DNA of 57,985 bases, from positions 1-57,985 of the forward strand of contig NZ_CALVHE010000007.1 of assembly GCF_944327235.1 (NCBI RefSeq), read 5' to 3'. Under the pieces are notes generated by a model. The model worked only from the letters and a program-made list of their open reading frames with translations, ran no database searches and had not been told where the DNA came from. Position numbers and translations under genes: made by a program. Below are positions 26,752 to 36,156 of the stretch, piece after piece (position 1 is the stretch's first letter; the number at the start of each line of letters is the position of its first letter). Source of the DNA: an uncultured Desulfovibrio sp. GTDB taxonomy: Bacteria > Desulfobacterota > Desulfovibrionia > Desulfovibrionales > Desulfovibrionaceae.

Positions 26752-26776
26752 ACCGGCGGCAGAAAATGCCGCCGGT
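26752..26776 (+). other. Perfect hairpin in the flgN leader
   Basis: ACCGGCGGCA, loop GAAAA, TGCCGCCGGT: a perfect 10-bp stem downstream of the sigma-54-like promoter, without a U-run. Possibly an mRNA stability or CsrA-linked element; the ribosome binding site after it contains GGA. Confidence 0.55.
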
Positions 26777-26819
26777 CGCATTAGCGGGGGGCGTGTGCAA
26801 AAACTGCAAGGATATGTGT

Positions 26820-27287
26820 ATGTTTCAGATCGTTAGTCAATCTCTGCAACGTCAGGCAAGGGCGTTGTCACTGTTGTTCGAGCTGCTGGAAGAGGAATAT
26901 TTTTCCATCATGGAGCGCAAGACGGAGACCGTCGTGTCGCTGGAATTCTCTCTCCAGGAGCTCATCCGTCAGATCGCAGTGGAAAAAAGCTGCGTGATCC
27001 GGTCGCTTGCCGGGCAGCGCGTGCTTGCGTATGCCGAAAGCCTGCCGGAAGAACAGGCTGACGAGCTGAGGAATATTTTTGCCGAAGTGGACAGGGGGGA
27101 ACAGCGTGCGGCGCGCCAGGCGTCCCGCAATGCGCAGCTTTCGCTTGCGCTGCTCGACCAGAGCACGCGCAATCTCCGTCATTTGACCAAGCAGGTCACC
27201 CCCCCCGATGCCGAAATCTACGGATCGCAGGGAACCATGTGCTACAAGGCGCATCCTGATGCGGCCATTATTTCCGGGAGGCTGTGA
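26820..27287 (+). CDS. flgN: FlgN-like flagellar chaperone
   Basis: A 155-aa, almost wholly helical protein directly before flgK. This is the position and character of FlgN, the export chaperone that keeps the hook-filament junction proteins FlgK and FlgL soluble. The segment FELLEEEYFSIMERKTETVV matches the FlgN family pattern (long helix, ERD/ERK turn). The start is the second of two ATGs (26820), with the AAGGA site at proper spacing. The stop overlaps the flgK region by a few nt. Confidence 0.8.
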   Translation: MFQIVSQSLQRQARALSLLFELLEEEYFSIMERKTETVVSLEFSLQELIRQIAVEKSCVIRSLAGQRVLAYAESLPEEQADELRNIFAEVDRGEQRAARQASRNAQLSLALLDQSTRNLRHLTKQVTPPDAEIYGSQGTMCYKAHPDAAIISGRL

Positions 27288-27289
27288 TT

Positions 27290-29413
27290 ATGCTGAGTGG
27301 TTTGATGAACATAGGGAAGTCCGCCCTTAACGCCTCGCAGGCGTGGATATCCGTTACCGGTAACAATATCGCCAATGCGGATACCGAAGGTTACTCGCGC
27401 CAGTATGTGGACCAGCGCGATTCCTACGCCATCCAGGCCAAGCCGGGCGCCCAGGGGCTGGGGGTCAATGCCCAGCAGGTGCTGCGCTACTATGACGCCT
27501 TCCTCGAGCGCTCCTATGTGCGGCAGTCCACCGTGTCCTCCCGCTGGAACGAACAGGACACCATCATGACCTCGCTGGAAGGGCTCTTCAACGAATCCAA
27601 CCGTTCCGGCGTGAACTCCTCTCTGGGCCTCTTCTTCGATGCCTGGAAGGACCTGGCCCTGTATCCCGACAGCACGGCCCACCGCGAGGCGCTGCTTTCC
27701 TATGCCGAATCCATGGGGGACATGTTCTCCTCCACAGTGGACAGCATCAAGCAGCTGCAGAGCGACATGGACAAGTCCATCGACGAGACCGTCGCCCGCG
27801 TCAACGAGATCTCCAAGGCCATTGCCGACGTCAACAAGCAGATCACGGCCAATACGGTGGAAGGGATCAGCAATCCCAACAACCTGTATGACGAGCGCGA
27901 CCGCCTGGTGCGCGAGCTGGCGACCCTGGTCGATGTGGAGACCATCGACAACGGCAAGGGCGACTTCCGCGTGCAGCTGACTACCGGTCAGCCGCTGGTG
28001 GACAAGCAGGAATCCTGGGAACTGGAGATGCTGGACCCGCAGGCCGAGAACCGGCTGCGTCCGGAATCCACCTATCAGGGCCAGATCGAATTCGAAGGCT
28101 CCGACGGCTTCGAGTACACCGTCGAGATCGTCAACGGCGGCAACGTGGGCGACAATCCGCCCCCGTCGTTCCGCGTGTCGCTGGACGGCGGCAAGACCTG
28201 GCTGCGCGACGACAACGGTCAGGAGCTGCGCTACGACATCACGGACAACGACGGCGACGGCAAGATCGACCCGGTCAAGGTGAAGAACCTGACCATCTCC
28301 TTCACGGATACGCAGAATTTCCACGCGGGCGACAATTTCGACATCGTGCCTAAGCGCGCTCTCTACTGGATCGAGCCCACGCGCGGTCCGGAAAACGTCA
28401 CGCCCCAGCGCTACCTCAACGGCACGGAGAACACTAACCGCGTGACCGGCGGCAAGCTGGCGTCCTACTTCAACATCCGTGACGACAACTGCAACCGCTA
28501 TCTGGACGAAGTCAACGCCACGGCCGAAGCCCTCATCTGGGAAGTGAACCGCCTGCACAGTCAGGGCGTCGGCCTGAAGCCGCTGGACTACGCGCAGGGC
28601 ACGCAGACCATCGGGGCCATCAATCAGGCGCTGGGTTCGCCGCAGTCCATGCACGCCTACAGCGACCGTCTCCAGGCGGGCAACGTCAACTTCCACTTCT
28701 ACAACAAGACCACCGGGGAACACGTTTCCTCCGGGATGCTGGACTTCGACGCCGCCACGCCCGGCGTCCAGAACTTCGATCCTTCGGTGCATACGCTTGA
28801 GGACGTGCGCGACGCCATCAATCGCTCCTTCCCGGATGCGGCGGGCAACATGCTCAACGCCACCATCCAGGACGGCAGGCTGCTCATCGAAGCCAACCCC
28901 GACAGCAACGTCAACTTCGCCATGGGCGCGGACAGCAGCGGTCTCATGGCCGCGCTGGGCATCAACGGCTTCTTCTCCGGCACCGATGCCTCCAGCATGG
29001 CCATCAACAACGAGCTGTATCAGGATGCGGATCTGGTGGCCGCGGGCCGCGTCAACGGTCAGTACCAGATGAACGTGGGCGACAACTCTCTGGCCAACGA
29101 CATGGGTCTGCTGTCCACCAAGAACGTGGTGATCTCCACCGTCTGGAAGACCGTGGATAACCAGAGCATCACCTCGTATTATTCCAACCTCGTCACCACC
29201 GTGGGTTCGGACCGGCTCCAGGCCAAGACCAATGCCGAGTACAACACCACGCTCACCCAGGATCTGAGCGACCGCGTGGCTTCGGTGTCCGGCGTCAACC
29301 TGGACGAGGAACTGGCCAATCTCATCAAGTACCAGAGTTCCTACACGGCGGCCGCCAAGCTCATCACCACGGCCGACCAGATGCTGGAGACCCTGCTGGG
29401 ACTCAAGCAGTAG
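27290..29413 (+). CDS. flgK: Flagellar hook-associated protein 1 (FlgK)
   Basis: The first junction protein between hook and filament. The N-terminus (MLSGLMNIGKSALNASQAWI, then TGNNIANADTEGYSRQ) and C-terminus (VSGVNLDEELANLIKYQSSY) are typical of flagellar axial proteins. At 707 aa it is longer than the common 550; the extra part lies in the surface-exposed middle. There a segment with SLDGGKTW (Asp-box pattern) is followed by DNDGDGKID, an EF-hand-like calcium loop. The start ATG 27290 is preceded by GGGAGG. Confidence 0.95.
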   Translation: MLSGLMNIGKSALNASQAWISVTGNNIANADTEGYSRQYVDQRDSYAIQAKPGAQGLGVNAQQVLRYYDAFLERSYVRQSTVSSRWNEQDTIMTSLEGLFNESNRSGVNSSLGLFFDAWKDLALYPDSTAHREALLSYAESMGDMFSSTVDSIKQLQSDMDKSIDETVARVNEISKAIADVNKQITANTVEGISNPNNLYDERDRLVRELATLVDVETIDNGKGDFRVQLTTGQPLVDKQESWELEMLDPQAENRLRPESTYQGQIEFEGSDGFEYTVEIVNGGNVGDNPPPSFRVSLDGGKTWLRDDNGQELRYDITDNDGDGKIDPVKVKNLTISFTDTQNFHAGDNFDIVPKRALYWIEPTRGPENVTPQRYLNGTENTNRVTGGKLASYFNIRDDNCNRYLDEVNATAEALIWEVNRLHSQGVGLKPLDYAQGTQTIGAINQALGSPQSMHAYSDRLQAGNVNFHFYNKTTGEHVSSGMLDFDAATPGVQNFDPSVHTLEDVRDAINRSFPDAAGNMLNATIQDGRLLIEANPDSNVNFAMGADSSGLMAALGINGFFSGTDASSMAINNELYQDADLVAAGRVNGQYQMNVGDNSLANDMGLLSTKNVVISTVWKTVDNQSITSYYSNLVTTVGSDRLQAKTNAEYNTTLTQDLSDRVASVSGVNLDEELANLIKYQSSYTAAAKLITTADQMLETLLGLKQ

Positions 29414-29432
29414 GGCACAAGGAGGGGACATC

Positions 29433-30998
29433 ATGGCAATCCGCGTAACGCAGCGTAATATGTACGGCAGCATGATCAACAACATGCAGAACAGTCTTGC
29501 TGCCTATATGGAAAGCGTCATGCAGGGGTCGACGCAAAAGCGCATCAACCGGCCGTCGGACGATCCCGCCGGCGCCTTCCGGGTACTGACCGCCCGTAAC
29601 CAGATCCAGAACACGGATCAGTACAAGACCAATGTGGAGACCGCCAAGGGCTGGCTGCAGCTGGCCGACAACGTGGTGGCCACTCAGACCAGCAACGTCC
29701 TGACCCAGCTCAAGGAACTGGCGGAACAGGCCTCCACGGACACCTATACCGCCGAACAGCGCAAGATCATGGCCGACGAAGCGCGGGCGCTCTTCGGCTC
29801 CCTGCTCAATCTGGGCAATACGGAATTCGACGGCAAGAGCATCTTCGGCGGGCACAAGTACGACATCAATGCCTTTGAGGAAAGCCTTGCCGTGACCTCC
29901 TGGGACGAGAACTGGGGGCCAGCCGCCAATGAGGGCGCCTTCACCATCGAAGGTTCCTCCAAGAGCACCGTCATGGTGCAGTTTACCAGCGACGGCACCG
30001 TGGGCGACGACGACCTGAACTATCGCTGGTCCGCCGACGGCGGCAAGACCTGGACGGAAGGCACGCTGGCGGCCAATGCCGACCCCAACGCCTCCTTCAC
30101 CATCAACGCCAACGGGGTGACGCTCACCGTGCCGCGCGGCCTGCAGACCAGCGCCGCCGATGTCGATCTCGGCCCCGGGGCCAATAACGGGACCCTGCTC
30201 TATATCCGGCCTACGGCTGTGTACAAGGGCGACGACAACAATCCTCCGCCGGACATCGTCGTCATGGGCGGACAGGATGGTCTGGGCAAGGATCAGGTCT
30301 CCGCTACGGGCAACTTCGGCAAGGACGTGCTGGTGCGCTTCGATACGGAGGCGGATCTGGCCACTGCCGGTAATGAGTTCAACTATTCCTACAGCACTGA
30401 CGGCGGCAACACCTGGGTGACGGCCAAGGGCACGACCACCGGCGGCGATACCCTGCGCCTGACCATCCCCGGCGGCTACATGGACTTCAATACCGCGGGC
30501 GTCGCGGGCGGCTCCACCATCCCCGCCGGCGCGCAGATCATGGTGCATCCCGACCGCGCGGATCTCAACTACGAGATCATGGAAGACACCTACGTCTCCG
30601 TGAACAATGTAGGCATGGAGATCTTCGGCGGGTACTACCAGGGCAAGCCCGCCCTGCCCACCGACCAGAACGTCTTTGAGCTGGCGGGCGAATTCATCGC
30701 CTATCTGGAATGCGACAACCGCGACGGCTGCGCGCAGGTGCTCGCCAAGCTGGACAAGACGTGTATGCCCTACGTGGAGTCCCAGGCCGCCAAGATCGGC
30801 GCCAAGGAAAACCGCGTGGAGACCGTGTACGACATCCTGGATTTCCGCAAGCTGGACCAGCAGGAACTGTTGAGCAACGTGGAAGACATCGACCTGACGG
30901 AACTGCTGACCAACCTTACGCGGCAGCAGATGACCTACAGCATGGTGTTGCAGTCGTCTTCCATGATCATGCAGCTCAATCTTTCCAATTTCCTCTAA
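29433..30998 (+). CDS. flgL: Flagellar hook-associated protein 3 (FlgL)
   Basis: The second junction protein, to which flagellin or cap attaches. The N-terminal helix region ([20 protein letters not shown], then [12 protein letters not shown]) and C-terminus ([20 protein letters not shown]) are diagnostic. The 521 aa exceed the usual 300-400; the added middle contains two Asp-box motifs, SADGGKTW and STDGGNTW, like that in FlgK. A strong AAGGAGG site precedes the ATG. csrA starts 10 nt downstream. Confidence 0.95.
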   Translation: MAIRVTQRNMYGSMINNMQNSLAAYMESVMQGSTQKRINRPSDDPAGAFRVLTARNQIQNTDQYKTNVETAKGWLQLADNVVATQTSNVLTQLKELAEQASTDTYTAEQRKIMADEARALFGSLLNLGNTEFDGKSIFGGHKYDINAFEESLAVTSWDENWGPAANEGAFTIEGSSKSTVMVQFTSDGTVGDDDLNYRWSADGGKTWTEGTLAANADPNASFTINANGVTLTVPRGLQTSAADVDLGPGANNGTLLYIRPTAVYKGDDNNPPPDIVVMGGQDGLGKDQVSATGNFGKDVLVRFDTEADLATAGNEFNYSYSTDGGNTWVTAKGTTTGGDTLRLTIPGGYMDFNTAGVAGGSTIPAGAQIMVHPDRADLNYEIMEDTYVSVNNVGMEIFGGYYQGKPALPTDQNVFELAGEFIAYLECDNRDGCAQVLAKLDKTCMPYVESQAAKIGAKENRVETVYDILDFRKLDQQELLSNVEDIDLTELLTNLTRQQMTYSMVLQSSSMIMQLNLSNFL

Positions 30999-31008
30999 TG
31001 GACGGCAT

Positions 31009-31245
31009 ATGCTCATACTTGCCCGTCGTCCAGGGGAAAGCATCTGTCTTGGAGAAAATATACGTATAACTGTGTTGAGTATGCAGGGGAAACAGGTTAA
31101 ATTGGGACTTGATATCCCTGCGGACACGACCGTATACAGAGAAGAGCTTTACAAACGCGCTGAAGAAGAAAACAAAGGCGCCATTCCCACAAACAACGAA
31201 GACCTTATGGTGGCATTGCAGCTATGGAAGAGAAAAAAGCCCTAG
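31009..31245 (+). CDS. csrA: Carbon storage regulator / translational regulator CsrA
   Basis: A 78-aa RNA-binding dimer that blocks or stabilises mRNAs at GGA-containing hairpins, often controlling flagellin. The core [29 protein letters not shown] and VYREEL is complete. It overlaps fliW by 22 nt, matching the CsrA-FliW partner switch known in Bacillus and Campylobacter, in which FliW sequesters CsrA. Confidence 0.97.
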   Translation: MLILARRPGESICLGENIRITVLSMQGKQVKLGLDIPADTTVYREELYKRAEEENKGAIPTNNEDLMVALQLWKRKKP

Positions 31246-31697
31246 AGATCGACACCCGTCTTGGCCGTCGGAGCATCGAAGCCGACAAGATCATCAATTT
31301 CCCCCGCGGCCTGGCCGGACTGGAAAACGAGCATTCCTTCACCCTGCTGCAGATCCAGCAGGGAGGAGCGCTGCTCATCCTGCAAAGCACCGAAACGCCC
31401 ACGCTGGGCCTGATGGTCACGGACCCCTACAGCTTCCTTGACTCCTATCCCGTCATCATCGGTGATGCGGAGCAGATGCTGCTGGGTCTGGAAAAGCCCG
31501 AAGATGCGGCCATCCTGGTGACCGTTTCCATCCCCATGGGCAAACCTGAAGAAGCCTGCCTCAATCTGAGCGGTCCCATCGTCATCAACTTCAAGACGCG
31601 CGTGGGCCTGCAGGTGCCGCAGTCCGGCGACGGGCCGCAGAAGGTCAGCTTCCGTGAAGTGTTTGAGCGCATGAGCCAGAAAGCCGAAAAGGCCTAG
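31224..31697 (+). CDS. fliW: Flagellar assembly factor FliW
   Basis: A 157-aa protein that binds CsrA (and flagellin), coupling filament assembly to translation. Seen are [19 protein letters not shown] (FliW signature FPxGLxGFE-like) and [13 protein letters not shown]. It overlaps the end of csrA, indicating coupled translation, and ends in a very strong terminator that closes the flagellar block. Confidence 0.95.
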   Translation: MEEKKALEIDTRLGRRSIEADKIINFPRGLAGLENEHSFTLLQIQQGGALLILQSTETPTLGLMVTDPYSFLDSYPVIIGDAEQMLLGLEKPEDAAILVTVSIPMGKPEEACLNLSGPIVINFKTRVGLQVPQSGDGPQKVSFREVFERMSQKAEKA

Positions 31698-31718
31698 GCG
31701 AACATATCACAGCCCAAG

Positions 31719-31764
31719 AAAAGCGGCGGACAGGTCAGATGCCTGTCCGCCGCTTTTCCTTTTT
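31719..31764 (+). terminator. Rho-independent terminator after fliW
   Basis: AAAAGCGGCGGACAGG, 7-nt loop and the perfect complement, then TTTTCCTTTTT: a 16-bp stem that could work on both strands. Confidence 0.93.
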
Positions 31765-31777
31765 AGCTCACTTTCGC

Positions 31778-31911
31778 TTGAAACTCTTCACGTTCCAAGC
31801 CATACGGCCTGTCGTTTCACGGAAAAAGCGCGGTGTTTCCGCGTTGTTTTGGCGGGTGGCGTTATGCCGCCGTCACCATGTGTCTCTGTCTCTTCCCCGG
31901 TAAAAGCGCGC
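31778..31911 (+). repeat. Dispersed multi-hairpin repeat, copy D (diverged)
   Basis: Shares CCATACGGCCTG-CGTTT-CGGAAAAA-CGCGG and GGGTGGCG-TATGCCGCCGTC with the other copies, but the terminal hairpin half has decayed. It lies between the fliW terminator and the lutBA 3' end. Confidence 0.6.
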
Positions 31912-31932
31912 TGGGGAAGGGAAGGGGGGCTT

Positions 31933-31984
31933 GGGGGGAAGGGAAAACCCTTCCGCGCCGGCGGAGGGGTTTCCCTTCTCCCCA
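31933..31984. other. Long imperfect hairpin between fliW and lutBA
   Basis: GGGGGGAAGGGAAAACCCTT, a short turn and a near-complement ending TTTCCCTTCTCCCC form a stem of over 20 bp with a few mismatches, 28 nt past the lutBA stop. Without a clear U-run it is probably a leftward 3' stem for lutBA, possibly a terminator. Confidence 0.55.
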
Positions 31985-32011
31985 ATAAACAGTGAAGAGT
32001 GTTAACAGGCC

Positions 32012-34186
32012 CTAACCGCGCGTACGCACGTTCTCGGCCATGAGTTCGACGATGTGGCTCACCTTGATGGGCAGCCCCTTCTTTTCCACGCCGCCACGGA
32101 TCTGCAGCACGCAGCCGGGGCAGTCGGTCACCAGACGCTTGGCGCCGCTGGCCTGCACGTTGCTGAGCTTGTTCTCCAGCAGCTGGGCGGCCACTTCGGG
32201 GAACTTCATGGAGTAGCTGCCGCCGAAACCGCAGCAGACGTCCTCTTCCGCGCAGGGCACGTATTCCGCCGCCTGCGCGATGAGTTCGCGCGGAGCGTCC
32301 TTGACGCCGCAGCCGCGGCAGAGGTGGCAGGGCAGATGCAGGGTGACCTTTTCGCCGCTCTGGTTGAAGTCCTCGGCTTTCACGCCCAGCGTATCATGCA
32401 GGAAGGCGCTGAACGGCTGGACGGACTGGGCCAGCGCTTCCGCCTGATGCCGGTAGGGGCTGTTCTCCAGGATCTCGGGGTAGACGTTCCTGATGTGCGA
32501 GGCGCAGCTCGCGCAGAGGGTCACGATGGCGTCATACTTCTTGTGGGCAAAGGCGTCCACGTTCTGCTGCGCCACTTCGATGGCCGTGGCGCGCTGGCCC
32601 ATGACATCCAGCGGCAGGCCGCAGCAGGTCTGTTCCAGGGGGAAGTCCACGTCCACGTTGAGCGCCGTCATGAGCTTGACGAAGGCTTCCAGCTGATCCG
32701 GGAAGATGAAGTCCTGCGCGCAGCCGCTGAACAGCGCGATGCGCATACGAGGCTCCCGCAGCACGGGTTTGATGCGGGCCCAGCGGTCGCGGAAGGATTC
32801 GGCGGCGATGGCGGGCAGGGCCTTGTACTGATGCTTGCCCAGGAAGATGGCGGGCAGATGACGCAGATAGCTCACGTTGTCGCTGCCCGTCCCGGTGAAG
32901 GGACGCTGGGCGAAGCTCGCGAACTTGATGAGGTTGTGGAACATCTTGCGGTTCTTCATCACCGAGGACAGCAGGCTCATGGGCAGGCCCGCGCCGTCCT
33001 TTTCCACCAGGCGGGCACGGATCTCCCGGATGAGGCGCGGCAGGTCGATGCCGCCCGCACAGACGTTCTTGCAGGCTTCGCAGCCGATGCAGTTCTGGCT
33101 GAGGATCTTGGCCTTGTCCTGCCCGTGGTAGAAGTAGGTGAGGATGAGCCCGATGGCCCCGATGTAGACGTAGCCCATGCGATGGCCGCCCACCAGACGG
33201 AAGACCGGGCAGACGTTGGCGCAGGCCCCGCAGCGCACGCAGCGGAAGATCTGGGAGAAGATGGGGTCCTTGGCGATCTCGGTGCGGCCGTTGTCCAGGA
33301 AGACCACATGCATGATCTTCTTGCCGGAGGGAGAGGCCGCGCAGTCGCCCGCGCCGTCCATGAAGGTGACGTAAGAGGTCAGGCGCTGGGCCGTGGCGTT
33401 GCGCGGCAGCACCTGCAGGGCCGTCAGGGCCACATCCAGCGTGGGCACGAGCTTGTCCAGACCGGCCAGCACCACGTGCACGCGCGGCAGGGTGGTCACC
33501 ATCTCGGCATTGCCTTCATTGGTGACGGTGCTCACGCTGCCGTTTTCGGCCACGGCGAAGTTGCAGCCGCTCACGCCCATGTCCGCGCGCAGGAACTTGC
33601 GGCGCAGCTGCACGCGGGCCACCTTGACCAGCCGCTGTACGTCCGTGTCCTGCGGGACGCCGGTGGCCTTGGCGAAGTCGTCGGCCACCTGCTGCCGGGA
33701 AAGGTGGATGGCTGGCATGACCATGTGCGAGGGGCCTTCATGCCGCAGCTGGATGATCCATTCGCCAAGGTCGGTCTCGTCCACCACGAGGCCGTCGGCC
33801 TCCAGCCGCGTGTTGAGGTGGATCTCCTCGGCGGTCATGGACTTGGACTTGATGACGTACTTGACGTTGTTCTCTTTGGCGATGCGGGCGATGATCTCGT
33901 TGGCGTCGGCGGCCGTGGCCGCCCGGTGCACGATGACGCCGCGTTTTTCCGCCTCGGCCCGGAACTGGGTATAGAGCTCTTCCATGTGACGGCAGGCGTC
34001 GTCCTTGGCGTCGGCGATCTGCCGGATGAGGCCGCGTTCGTCCACTTCCTTGAAGATGGCTTCGCGGTTGGCGCGGTAGGACACGGCAAAGGTGTCCAGC
34101 GTCCGGCGCAGGAAGCCGTCTTCCAGCGCGCTGTCGATATCCTTGTGGTATGCGGATACGCTGCCGAGTTTTTCGCTGTTAGACAT
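32012..34186 (-). CDS. Fused LutB/LutA-type iron-sulfur lactate-oxidation protein
   Basis: A 724-aa fusion. Residues about 60-290 are a LUD (LutB/YkgG) domain. Next comes a 2x[4Fe-4S] module (CVRCGACANVCP and CIGCEACKNVC). The C-terminal half carries two CCG-type cysteine motifs (CCGLPLDVMG, CCGFGGSYSMK) as in LutA/GlcF. In Desulfovibrio such proteins pass electrons from lactate. The start is the ATG at 34186 with a well-spaced GGAGG; the earlier ATG is too close to it. It overlaps lutC by 8 nt and is the last gene of the lactate unit. Confidence 0.9.
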   Translation of the reverse strand: MSNSEKLGSVSAYHKDIDSALEDGFLRRTLDTFAVSYRANREAIFKEVDERGLIRQIADAKDDACRHMEELYTQFRAEAEKRGVIVHRAATAADANEIIARIAKENNVKYVIKSKSMTAEEIHLNTRLEADGLVVDETDLGEWIIQLRHEGPSHMVMPAIHLSRQQVADDFAKATGVPQDTDVQRLVKVARVQLRRKFLRADMGVSGCNFAVAENGSVSTVTNEGNAEMVTTLPRVHVVLAGLDKLVPTLDVALTALQVLPRNATAQRLTSYVTFMDGAGDCAASPSGKKIMHVVFLDNGRTEIAKDPIFSQIFRCVRCGACANVCPVFRLVGGHRMGYVYIGAIGLILTYFYHGQDKAKILSQNCIGCEACKNVCAGGIDLPRLIREIRARLVEKDGAGLPMSLLSSVMKNRKMFHNLIKFASFAQRPFTGTGSDNVSYLRHLPAIFLGKHQYKALPAIAAESFRDRWARIKPVLREPRMRIALFSGCAQDFIFPDQLEAFVKLMTALNVDVDFPLEQTCCGLPLDVMGQRATAIEVAQQNVDAFAHKKYDAIVTLCASCASHIRNVYPEILENSPYRHQAEALAQSVQPFSAFLHDTLGVKAEDFNQSGEKVTLHLPCHLCRGCGVKDAPRELIAQAAEYVPCAEEDVCCGFGGSYSMKFPEVAAQLLENKLSNVQASGAKRLVTDCPGCVLQIRGGVEKKGLPIKVSHIVELMAENVRTRG

Positions 34187-34817
34187 GGGCATCCTCCAGA
34201 AGAACGATATGCAGTTCCAGCGGGCCGTGCACGCCCACGGCGCCGATGCGCTCGATGTCGGCGGTGCGGCTGGGGCCGGTGATGAAGACGGTATAGCTGC
34301 CGGGACGCTCGGCCATGCGCTCGCGGAGCTGTCCGGCGATGGACGGCAGGTCGGGGTAGATCTCCGAGGCGCGCAGGATGAGGATGTGCGTCTCGCTGAT
34401 CATGCCCGCCAGACGAGTATCCTCGTTATCGCCCACGGTCAGGCAGGTGCCGCTGGCGGCCACACCCAGCCGGGCCGTGGTCAGGCCCACGTCGATACCG
34501 GCCAGATGGTTGCGCAGGCCGTCCCGGCGGCAGGCAAAGCCCTGCGCGGCGCAGGCTTCGGCCAGGGCGGCAAAGTCCGCATCCGGCAGATCCGGCGCGG
34601 CAAGGATCTTCTGCACGCGGGTGGGCACTTTATTGGGGCCGTCCGGGCCTTTTTCCACATCTTCATCGGCCAGCAGCTCGCAGGGCGCCTTGCGGGTGCA
34701 GACGTCCACGGCGTACTGCAGGGCGGCGGCCATGTTGGGCAGGCGCTGCACCTGGGCGGCAACGGCCTCCGCGCGGGCTATGAAGAGATCGACAAGTTCC
34801 TGATCGACAGGGGCCAT
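34179..34817 (-). CDS. lutC: LutC-type LUD domain protein
   Basis: A 212-aa protein of the LUD family. Its C-terminal half carries GVAASGTCLTVGDNEDTRL and VFITGPSRTADIERIGAVGV, with the conserved GPSRTADIE and GVHGP motifs of LutC/YkgG. LutC is the small subunit of the LutABC L-lactate oxidation complex. The gene lies between glcF-like (17 nt) and the LutB/A fusion (overlap), on the same strand. Confidence 0.9.
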   Translation of the reverse strand: MAPVDQELVDLFIARAEAVAAQVQRLPNMAAALQYAVDVCTRKAPCELLADEDVEKGPDGPNKVPTRVQKILAAPDLPDADFAALAEACAAQGFACRRDGLRNHLAGIDVGLTTARLGVAASGTCLTVGDNEDTRLAGMISETHILILRASEIYPDLPSIAGQLRERMAERPGSYTVFITGPSRTADIERIGAVGVHGPLELHIVLLEDAHV

Positions 34818-34834
34818 GAGTCACTCCTTTGAAA

Positions 34835-36145
34835 CTATGCCGTCGGCCCGTCGCCCAGTCCCAGATGCTGTGCGTACAGCTGGACAGGATGACGGACGGT
34901 GACGGCGTCGTGATTTTGCGAAAGCATATCTTCCAGCTGCATCATGCAGGCCGGACAGGCGGCGGCCACCACGGCGGCGCCGCTCTCCACGATATTGTCC
35001 CGTTTGCGCTGACCGATGCGCCGGGAAAGGTCATAGTGGGTCAGATTGAAGGAGCCGCCGCAGCCGCAGCAGCGATCGGCCTCGTTCATCTCCACCAGAC
35101 GGCAGGGCCCGGACGCCTTGATGAGCGTGCGGGGCTGGCTGCGGATCCCCAGTCCCTTGGAGAGGTGACAGGAGTCATGGTAGGTGACGGCGAGCGTCCC
35201 CTCGCCGTCGGGCAGGGCCTCCACCTTGAGCACATCCACCAGAAAGGCGGTGATGTCCCGCGTTTTCTCGGCCAGGCGGGCGGCGGCGTCGCGTTCCAGT
35301 GAGCCGAGACGCTGGGCATAGCGCGGCCAGAGGGAAGCGATGGTCTTGGTGCAGGTGGGGCAGGGCGTGATGAGGTAGTCGAAATCCCCGCGCAGTTTGG
35401 GCAGGTTGACGGCGATCTGCCGCAACATGCCTTCGGCGTCGCCGGACGCCAGCGCCGGCATACCGCAGCAGGCCAGCCCTTCCGGCAGGAAGACGGCCAC
35501 CTTGTGATGGCGCAGCACCGCAAGGCAGGCCCGCGCCATGTCCACATAGAGCTTGTCCCCCATGCAGCCGAGATAGAAGGCCACCTTGAGGCCGCCTTCC
35601 GGGCGCGGTTCGTCCAGAGGCCCGACGAGGGCGGACAGGGGACGCAGGGCCAGCGGACGCACATGCCGCTTGCCCAGCATGAAGGAGAGCATGGGCGCGC
35701 AAGCCGTCTCCTGCGCGTCATGGTTGCGACGCAGCACGAGGCGCTGCAGGGGTGCGCCCACGCGCACGCTCATGTTGAACAGCTCCGGCCGGGGCAGCAG
35801 GAAGCGGAAGATCATCTTCTTGAGCGGATGCAGGCCGAGGTAGGCGTTGACCACCTCGCGCGCCTCGAAAAAGATCTCCGTGATCTTCACCCCGGAAGGG
35901 CAGGCCGCTTCGCAGGAACCGCAGAGCAGGCAGCGGTCGAGCTTGCCCGCCACGGCCTGCGGATCGCAGATGAGTTCATGGGCCAGATTGCTCACCAGCG
36001 CCAGCTTGCCGCGGGCCACGTCGGCCTCCTTCATGGTGGCCCCGAACATGGGACAGACGCCCTGACAGAGGCCGCAGCGCATACAGGCCGCCAGCCGGTC
36101 ATCCAGCGCCATGAGACGCCGGGCGAGAGTGTGCAGATCGCTCAT
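34835..36145 (-). CDS. GlcF-type iron-sulfur subunit of lactate/glycolate dehydrogenase
   Basis: A 436-aa electron-transfer subunit. Two [4Fe-4S] motifs lie at the N-terminus (CMRCGLCQGVCP at 21-32, then CLLCGSCEAACP), and two CCG domains follow (CCGMPALASGD, CCGCGGSFNL). The start is the ATG at 36145 with AGGAGG, 11 nt after the glcD-like stop. With the FAD subunit it forms a membrane-associated D-lactate (or glycolate) dehydrogenase. In Desulfovibrio the linked lldP points to lactate. Confidence 0.9.
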   Translation of the reverse strand: MSDLHTLARRLMALDDRLAACMRCGLCQGVCPMFGATMKEADVARGKLALVSNLAHELICDPQAVAGKLDRCLLCGSCEAACPSGVKITEIFFEAREVVNAYLGLHPLKKMIFRFLLPRPELFNMSVRVGAPLQRLVLRRNHDAQETACAPMLSFMLGKRHVRPLALRPLSALVGPLDEPRPEGGLKVAFYLGCMGDKLYVDMARACLAVLRHHKVAVFLPEGLACCGMPALASGDAEGMLRQIAVNLPKLRGDFDYLITPCPTCTKTIASLWPRYAQRLGSLERDAAARLAEKTRDITAFLVDVLKVEALPDGEGTLAVTYHDSCHLSKGLGIRSQPRTLIKASGPCRLVEMNEADRCCGCGGSFNLTHYDLSRRIGQRKRDNIVESGAAVVAAACPACMMQLEDMLSQNHDAVTVRHPVQLYAQHLGLGDGPTA

Positions 36146-36156
36146 GGCACGACCTC

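Noticed and set aside
27242..29485. A 747-codon leftward open frame
   Set aside because: Antisense to flgK; composition is that of a reverse-complement shadow.
32054..34282. A 742-codon rightward open frame
   Set aside because: Antisense to the LutB/A fusion, which has complete cysteine motifs.
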